The position numbers and the translations under genes were made by a program. A stretch of 64,000 nt of DNA from DASQPR01 sp963836785 (GTDB lineage Bacteria > Actinomycetota > Actinomycetes > Mycobacteriales > Micromonosporaceae): the NCBI GenBank assembly GCA_963836785.1, contig CAWIKW010000002.1, positions 248,001 through 312,000 on the forward strand. Reading direction: 5' to 3'. Position 1 is the first letter of the stretch. Each line of letters begins with the position of its first letter. This document shows positions 59,064-64,000 of this stretch, one piece after another. The notes beneath the pieces were generated by a model. The model had not been told where the DNA came from, ran no database searches, and was given only the letters and a program-made list of their open reading frames with translations.

Positions 59064-59756
59064 TCAAGCGGACGGTGAGCGGACGTCGTCGGGAATCAGG
59101 TTGGTGAGGGCGTCGAGGATCACGGTCAGCCCGAAGTCAAACTCATCGCCGAAGTCGTAGCCGGGCTGCAGCACGTATTCGGTGGCCATCTCGACGAAGT
59201 GGGGATACTCCCCGTTGGGGAACTGTCGCAACATCGGTTCGGCGATGTCGCCGACGGTCTCCGGTCCCTTGAATGGCAGTGACGCCTCCTGGAGTGCAAA
59301 CCCGTAGACATAGCTGTCGATGAGGGCGTACGCGTGCGCCGTCATCACGACCGAGAAGCCCGCCGCGCGCAGGGCACCGATGACCGCGTCATGGTGTCGC
59401 AGCGTGGCCGGGCCCGGGGCCGTCCGCGACTCCATGAGACCGATCGCCCACGGGTGGCGTTTCAGAGCCTGGCGGGCCGAGGCCGCCCGCCGACACATCT
59501 CGGACCTCCATTCACCGCTGGCGATCGGCAGCTCGATCTCGCCGAAGACGAGGTCGACGATGCCATCGAGGATCTCGTCTTTGTTCGCTACGTAGTGGTA
59601 GACCGACATCGGTTTCACGCCGAGCCGTTCGGCCAGCGAGCGGATGGTCAACGACGCGATCCCGCCCGCGTCGGCGACCGCGAGCGCGCTGTGCAACACC
59701 CGGTCCCGGCTGAGCGCAGGACGGACGTGCGGGCTGTCACGGACCGGCTTCGACAT
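59064..59756 (-). CDS. TetR-family regulator (TetR_C_1 type)
   Basis: 230 residues from ATG at 59756, with GGGAGCC five bases upstream. The helix-turn-helix reads LTIRSLAERLGVKPMSVYHY followed by VANKDEILDGIVDLVF. The C-terminal domain (RHPWAIGLMESRTAPGPATL, FSVVMTAHAYALIDSYVYGFAL) is of the tetracycline-repressor-like group. It is divergent from an MDR dehydrogenase, with a 38-base inverted repeat in the 94-base gap. Confidence 0.93.
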   Translation of the reverse strand: MSKPVRDSPHVRPALSRDRVLHSALAVADAGGIASLTIRSLAERLGVKPMSVYHYVANKDEILDGIVDLVFGEIELPIASGEWRSEMCRRAASARQALKRHPWAIGLMESRTAPGPATLRHHDAVIGALRAAGFSVVMTAHAYALIDSYVYGFALQEASLPFKGPETVGDIAEPMLRQFPNGEYPHFVEMATEYVLQPGYDFGDEFDFGLTVILDALTNLIPDDVRSPSA

Positions 59757-59782
59757 GTTGGCTCCCGCGAATGATGGCGCTT

Positions 59783-59820
59783 CCGTACTTTGTACGATAG
59801 CGTACTCGTACAAAGTACGG
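59783..59820. promoter_or_regulatory. Long inverted-repeat TetR operator
   Basis: CCGTACTTTGTACG (59783-59796) and CGTACAAAGTACGG (59807-59820) are perfect 14-base inverted repeats with a 10-base spacer. Each arm is itself a GTAC-N3-GTAC palindrome, so two TetR dimers could bind. Confidence 0.88.
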
Positions 59821-59850
59821 CGGGACAGTCCCGCCGTCCGGGAAGCGGTC

Positions 59851-60861
59851 ATGGGATCTGTAAACCAACACGCCGAGACGGTGGATCGCACGATGCAGGC
59901 GATCGTGCAGGACGGGTACGGCTCTGCCGACGTGCTGCGCACCGCGCGGGTAGCCCGACCGCAGATCAGCGACCACGAGGTGCTCCTGCGGGTGCACGCC
60001 GCTGGCCTCGACCGGGGCGCCTGGCATCTCATGACCGGTCGGCCCTATGTGATGCGGCTCGGCATCGGGCTAGGCCGCCCGAGGAACCCGGTGCTCGGCC
60101 GCGAGGTCGCCGGCACGGTGGTCGCCGTCGGGTCGGCCGTGACCCGGTTCGCCGTGGGCGACGAGGTGTTCGGCATCGGCCGCGGCACGTTCGCCGAATA
60201 TGCCGCGGCCCGTGCGGACAAACTGGCCCGCAAGCCGGCGAACACCACATTCGAGCAGGCCGCCGTGGTGTCGGTGTCCGCGCTCACCGCCCTGCAGGCC
60301 ATCACCGACGTCGGCCACGTCCAGCCGACCCAGCACGTGCTGGTCATCGGCGCGTCCGGCGGGGTCGGCAGCTACGCCGTACAACTGGCCAAGGCGTTCG
60401 GGGCGGAGGTCACCGGCGTGTGCAGCACCGCGAAACTCGATCTGGTGCGATCCCTGGGTGCCGACCATGTCATCGACTACACCTGCCACGACTTCGCCGC
60501 CACCGGCCACCGGTATGACCTCATCGTCGATATAGCCGGAAACCCGTCACCTGCCCGTCTGCGCCGCGCACTCACCTCCACCGGGACCGCTGTCATCGTC
60601 GGCGGGGAGGAGGGCGGCAACCTGACGGGCGGTATGGACCGACAGTTGCGCGCGATGACTATGTCCCTGTTCGTGGGCCAGCGGTTGACTGGTGTCCTGT
60701 GCAAGGAGCGCTCGGCCGATTTGGACCGGTTGAGCGAACTCATCGAGGCGGGCAAGGTCACCCCGAGCATCGACCGGACCTACCCGCTGGCCCAGGTCCC
60801 GGATGCCATGCGCCACCTTGCCGCGGGCGAAATCCGGGGGAAAGTCGCGATCAGTATCTGA
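59851..60861 (+). CDS. NAD(P)-dependent MDR alcohol dehydrogenase/quinone oxidoreductase
   Basis: 336 residues from ATG at 59851; ATG at 59893 (MQAIVQDGYG) is an alternative matching the usual family start. The GroES-like domain has LLRVHAAGLDRGAWHLMTG and LGREVAGTVVAVG. The Rossmann domain has HVLVIGASGGVGSYAVQLAKAFG (GASGGVG). It lacks zinc-binding cysteines. Expression is probably controlled by the divergent TetR. Confidence 0.93.
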   Translation: MGSVNQHAETVDRTMQAIVQDGYGSADVLRTARVARPQISDHEVLLRVHAAGLDRGAWHLMTGRPYVMRLGIGLGRPRNPVLGREVAGTVVAVGSAVTRFAVGDEVFGIGRGTFAEYAAARADKLARKPANTTFEQAAVVSVSALTALQAITDVGHVQPTQHVLVIGASGGVGSYAVQLAKAFGAEVTGVCSTAKLDLVRSLGADHVIDYTCHDFAATGHRYDLIVDIAGNPSPARLRRALTSTGTAVIVGGEEGGNLTGGMDRQLRAMTMSLFVGQRLTGVLCKERSADLDRLSELIEAGKVTPSIDRTYPLAQVPDAMRHLAAGEIRGKVAISI

Positions 60862-60936
60862 AAATCGTCGCGTCTGACCACATGCGGCGCTGCCCACACC
60901 AAGCGCGGATCGCCGACACGTCTCTCGTGGTTCGTC

Positions 60937-60942
60937 TAGCGT
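60937..60942 (+). promoter_or_regulatory. Candidate -10 of a leaderless promoter
   Basis: TAGCGT lies six bases before the cupin ATG. A GAGGT touches the start codon and is too close to act as a ribosome site. Confidence 0.4.
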
Positions 60943-60948
60943 CGAGGT

Positions 60949-61431
60949 ATGTCATATCCACCCGCGACCTACATGGCTGACCATGGCGAGGTCAGCGCGT
61001 CCTATCGACCGGTCGACACCGCGCCGGAGTTGACGTACAGCAGCGGCAACACCGTGCATTACCTGTCGACCGGCGCGTCTACGAATGGCCAGTTCGGCCT
61101 CTACCGCTGGGAGATCGGCCCCGAGCCAGGCGGCCCCGAGCCGCACTTCCACCGATCGATATCCGAGTCGTTCTACATCCTCGCCGGCTCGATGCGGGTC
61201 TACGACGGCACCCGCTGGATCGACACGGCGCCCGGCGACTACGTACATGTGCCGGAGGGCGGCATTCACGGGTATCGCAACGAATCCGGGGCGCCGGTGT
61301 CGATGCTTCTGCATTTCGCGCCGGGCGCGCCGCGCGAGGGCTATTTCGAAGGCCTACCGGAGCTCGCGACCATGACCGATGAAGAGCGAGCCGCCTTCTT
61401 CCTCCGGCACGACTCGTTCTGGCTGGAGTGA
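60949..61431 (+). CDS. Cupin-domain protein
   Basis: 160 residues. The cupin motif 1 metal ligands are in PEPHFHRSISESFYILAGSM and motif 2 in DYVHVPEGGIHGYRNES. This makes a single-domain cupin-2 protein with probable metal binding. The C-terminus is MTDEERAAFFLRHDSFWLE. It may be an isomerase, dioxygenase or small-molecule binding protein; the sequence does not say which. Confidence 0.9.
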   Translation: MSYPPATYMADHGEVSASYRPVDTAPELTYSSGNTVHYLSTGASTNGQFGLYRWEIGPEPGGPEPHFHRSISESFYILAGSMRVYDGTRWIDTAPGDYVHVPEGGIHGYRNESGAPVSMLLHFAPGAPREGYFEGLPELATMTDEERAAFFLRHDSFWLE

Positions 61432-61575
61432 GGCGACGGTCCCGCCGATTTCACCTACCGGCGCAGCACACCTGATCCAGGTGCAGCGAGTCGCCGTACC
61501 GGCTGGGCGGACGTACCACCCGCGAGTAACTCCCGAAGACGTCACAAGCCACCCTCGACCGGTCATTATCGTTGC

Positions 61576-62448
61576 ATGACTCGACTGATCGATCCGGCCG
61601 CCGCGCTCGAGAGGCTCTGGACTGGCGGGATCTGGGGCGAAGGTCCGGTGTGGCTTCCGGGAACCGAAAGCGTGCGATGGAGCGACATCCATCGCAATCT
61701 CATCCTTGAGTTCGACTCAGCGTCGGGCCGCACACACGTCCACCGCGAGGATGTCGAATTCACCAACGGCCGGACCCTCGACCGCGAGGGCCGTGTCGTG
61801 CAGTGCAGCCACGGGCGACGATGCATCGAGTACGAAATCGACGGCGAGCCGCAGACCATCGTCGATCACTGGCAGACGTATCGACTCAACTCGCCCAACG
61901 ACATCGTCGTGGCCTCCGACGGAACGATCTGGTTCACCGATCCGCCGTACGGCATCTTCCTCCCCGAAGAGGGGCACCCCGGCGAAATGGAGTACGGCGG
62001 ATGCTGGGTGTTTCGTTACGATCCAGTGAGCGCAGTGCTCACGCCGGTCATCACCGACATGAGCCGCCCCAACGGGCTGGCGTTCTCCCCGGACGAAACG
62101 CTCCTCTACGTGTCGGACACCGTCGACGAACGGCGAGGTCTGATCCGCGCATACGACGTGGACGTGGTCGGCGGCCGTGTCGCGAACGGCCGCGACTTCA
62201 TCGCCGTCGTTCCGGGCTGCGCCGACGGGTTCCGCGTCGACGAAGACGGCCGCATCTGGACATCCAGCCTGGATTCAGTTCAGGTGTTTTCCCCCAACGG
62301 CGAGATCCTGCTGAAGGTACCGGTCCCGGAGAAAATCGCGAACCTGTGTTTCGGTGGAATCGACGGACATGATCTGTACATCACCGCTTCGTCAAGTCTG
62401 TACCGCATTCGGACCTTGACGACCGCGGCACAGCGGCTGACAACATAA
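61576..62448 (+). CDS. SMP-30/gluconolactonase-like beta-propeller protein
   Basis: 290 residues. Metal-ligand blocks of the SMP-30 family are WGEGPVWLPG (Glu), LNSPNDIVVASDGTIWFTDP (Asn), MSRPNGLAFSPDETLLYVSD (Asn) and GCADGFRVDEDGRIWTSSL (Asp). It should be a calcium- or zinc-dependent lactonase acting on sugar lactones. It has no signal peptide. It is a single gene with no ribosome site; CATTAT six bases upstream may be a -10. Confidence 0.93.
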   Translation: MTRLIDPAAALERLWTGGIWGEGPVWLPGTESVRWSDIHRNLILEFDSASGRTHVHREDVEFTNGRTLDREGRVVQCSHGRRCIEYEIDGEPQTIVDHWQTYRLNSPNDIVVASDGTIWFTDPPYGIFLPEEGHPGEMEYGGCWVFRYDPVSAVLTPVITDMSRPNGLAFSPDETLLYVSDTVDERRGLIRAYDVDVVGGRVANGRDFIAVVPGCADGFRVDEDGRIWTSSLDSVQVFSPNGEILLKVPVPEKIANLCFGGIDGHDLYITASSSLYRIRTLTTAAQRLTT

Positions 62449-62527
62449 AACACAGCGGTGAGCGGCGGGTCGACGGTCCCGGTTAGGATCGCCACCCCGT
62501 CGTCGTGGGTGCTCGTCACCGACCCAC

Positions 62528-63457
62528 CTAGGGCGTGCGGGCAGCGTCAATCTGATCGAAGTCGCCGTACCCGTTGTGCGTTCCGCCGCCGCCCGACCAT
62601 TGCCACATCAGCGCGTACTTGCTGGTGCTGGTTTTGCCACCGAAGAACTGGGCGCACGTGGTGGTGCCGGACAGGCACCAACCGACCGGGTGATGGGTCA
62701 GGCTGCTCGTGTCATTCGTGTACGTCCACTCGTAGGTGTTACTCAGGACCGATGACGTGCCGGTGCCGAAGATGGACTTCCAGACGCTCGGTGCGGAGTA
62801 GACACCGGCCTTGTAACTCGAGTGGCTGGTCAAGTAATTGGCGTACCCGTTGAACTCGGCGCGGTCGATGGCGGCCGGGATATGCAGCGTTTTCACCTTC
62901 CCGCTGCAGGTCGAGGTGTAGATCGAGTTCCAGCCGTTGTCGGTGGCCGGGCTATATCCGGGTGCGTGACCGGGCAGCTCGACGTCCATGAACACGACCG
63001 GATAGGTGACCTTGCTGCTGAGATGGGTCATGTCGGTCAGGGTCTGTGCGGCCTGGGCCGCTCCCCACGACGTCGCCTCCGAAGCGGTGCCGTTGTAGTG
63101 CGGATCGACGCCCGGGCCTCCCATGAACCAGTAGACGCCGACACCGATGCCACGCGAGTCGGCGTAGTCGGCGTCGGCATCCCGGCTGTCCGTGGCCGAC
63201 CAGACCACCCCGTCGCCACTGCACTTCTGCCAGTTGGCCCAGTTGCCGGCCATCCCGATATAGCCGCCGTAGGTGCCACCGATCACGGGTTCGCGGTACG
63301 GCACCGTACCGGGAATCGCGATGTAGCTGCTGTCCGTGCCGTACCAGAAGCCGACCGGCGAGTCGGCCCGAGCCGGCGCCGCGGCCACGACGGCACCACC
63401 GAACAGACCCAGGATCAAGACGAGAAGAACTTTGCCGCACCGTCCGCGAATTGCCAT
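62528..63457 (-). CDS. Secreted DUF1906/GH25-like glycoside hydrolase-fold protein
   Basis: 309 residues from ATG at 63457, where the signal peptide (GKVLLVLILGLFGGAVVAAAPARA) begins. The mature domain opens VGFWYGTDSSYIAIPG and contains YGGYIGMAGNWANWQKC, GIGVGVYWFMGGPGVDPHYNG, PVVFMDVELPG (with candidate acidic residues) and YKAGVYSAPSVW, the order seen in DUF1906/GH25-like (beta/alpha)8 proteins that act on cell-wall polymers. It ends GYGDFDQIDAARTP. It is probably an extracellular muramidase-like enzyme, but activity is not proved. Confidence 0.8.
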   Translation of the reverse strand: MAIRGRCGKVLLVLILGLFGGAVVAAAPARADSPVGFWYGTDSSYIAIPGTVPYREPVIGGTYGGYIGMAGNWANWQKCSGDGVVWSATDSRDADADYADSRGIGVGVYWFMGGPGVDPHYNGTASEATSWGAAQAAQTLTDMTHLSSKVTYPVVFMDVELPGHAPGYSPATDNGWNSIYTSTCSGKVKTLHIPAAIDRAEFNGYANYLTSHSSYKAGVYSAPSVWKSIFGTGTSSVLSNTYEWTYTNDTSSLTHHPVGWCLSGTTTCAQFFGGKTSTSKYALMWQWSGGGGTHNGYGDFDQIDAARTP

Positions 63458-63655
63458 GCCCGTCACCGCCCGATGCCCGTGGACAAGTGCCCACGAGAAT
63501 GACAATCGCAGATGCGTGCAACCCGGCTTGTCCCGTTCGGACACCGACGACGTACCGCGCGCGGCTCGACCGGTACTTCGAGTTGATCGCCCGCCGTCAA
63601 TTCGTTACGCGGTTACCAATTCGGGCCTTGCCGATCGATTTCGGCCCATCCAAGA

Positions 63656-64000
63656 ATGAGTCATGGGTTACACGGGGGTTCATCGGTGGCGTTGCTGGCC
63701 ATGTGCGGCGCCGCTCTGGTCGTAGCGGCGACCGGATGTACCGGTCCGTCTCACGCGCGATCGACCGCGACTAGTAACGCGGCTGTAGCGACCACGACGC
63801 TGCCCGTCGTGCCGACCACGGCGCCACCCGTCCCGCCGCCACCGGTGATCTCGGGCGGCGCGGCGGATGCCCCGTGCCACTACAAGCCGTCGTCGGCCTA
63901 GCTGCCGGCATGGGCGCGGGACGGCTTCGGCCCGCCGTACACCGGATGGCCTCACGTGCTCAGCACCGACGGCAAAATCCTGGCCGTGCTGTTCGCCGCG
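63656..64000 (+). pseudogene. Lipoprotein gene interrupted by an in-frame TAG, running off the window
   Basis: The frame from ATG at 63656 encodes a lipoprotein signal peptide with lipobox VAATGC, a Thr/Pro-rich linker and CHYKPSSA. It then meets TAG at 63899-63901. The same frame continues without further stops to the window end with LPAWARDGFGPPYTGWPHVL and STDGKILAVLF. This resembles the LPxWARxGF...HVLxxxGxIxAxLF core of small actinobacterial secreted proteins. The coding character on both sides suggests that the stop is a mutation, a sequencing error or a readthrough site. Confidence 0.6.

Overview
The window is a chromosomal segment of a high-GC actinobacterium (Actinomycetota). Supporting signs are strong G/C bias in third codon positions, frequent GTG starts, many 1 to 4 base start/stop overlaps, an actinobacterial-type kdp locus, an ECF42-type sigma factor with a DGPF partner, DesK/NarL-type two-component systems, and several genes with a TANNNT hexamer 6 to 8 bases before the start codon and no Shine-Dalgarno, as expected for leaderless mRNAs. 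The order or genus cannot be fixed from the sequence alone. I see no rRNA, tRNA, CRISPR array, insertion sequence, phage or replication origin.

Layout. 1-1706: end of a secreted subtilisin-like protein, a terminator, and two tandem paralogous unknown genes. 1771-5378 (minus): a four-gene ABC exporter plus DesK/NarL two-component operon. 5477-5558: a five-unit GC-rich tandem repeat. 5598-15221: an amino-sugar utilisation locus with a secreted GH20 hexosaminidase, tagatose/fructose-bisphosphate-type aldolase, PfkB sugar-phosphate kinase and DeoR regulator on the minus strand, facing a lipoprotein/permease/permease ABC importer and a SIS-domain amino-sugar isomerase/deaminase on the plus strand. 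A 13-base sequence is shared upstream of the GH20 gene and upstream of the importer. 15296-18721: aldo/keto reductase and secreted GH3 glycosidase converging on a strong terminator. 19423-26021: small metabolic and unknown genes, including the DGPF/ECF42 pair, an MBL-fold hydrolase, a PIG-L deacetylase and an HSL esterase. 26233-29802: a large secreted protein with an SdiA-regulated-like propeller and three lamin-tail-domain repeats. 29841-36826: two TetR regulators with clear paired palindromic operators, their divergent partners, a glycosyltransferase, a quinone-type oxidoreductase, a DUF5996 protein and a GNAT.

37017-38515 (minus): a chain of overlapping genes ending in DedA and DUF1232 membrane proteins. 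39107-47945: membrane protein, a 27-residue peptide gene, kdpF, kdpA, kdpB, kdpC, kdpD and kdpE for high-affinity potassium uptake. kdpB carries one extra base near 42621 that breaks the frame. 48128-49846: an Lrp-type RAM-domain protein and a diaminopimelate-decarboxylase-like protein whose catalytic cysteine is replaced. 49927-51238: SDR and MarR, divergent around a perfect palindrome. 51337-54636: a second ABC exporter plus DesK/NarL operon with the same gene order as the first. 54806-64000: DUF1275 protein, universal stress protein, unknown protein, methyltransferase, an NYN ribonuclease with two OST-HTH (LOTUS) modules, TetR/MDR pair with a long inverted-repeat operator, cupin, SMP-30, a secreted DUF1906/GH25-like protein, and a lipoprotein interrupted by an in-frame TAG at the window edge.

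The parts most worth following up are the kdpB frameshift, the amino-sugar locus and its shared motif, the decarboxylase homologue with a Cys-to-Asn change, the NYN-LOTUS protein, and the stop codon at the right edge. Functions are assigned by recognising families by eye. No database search was run.
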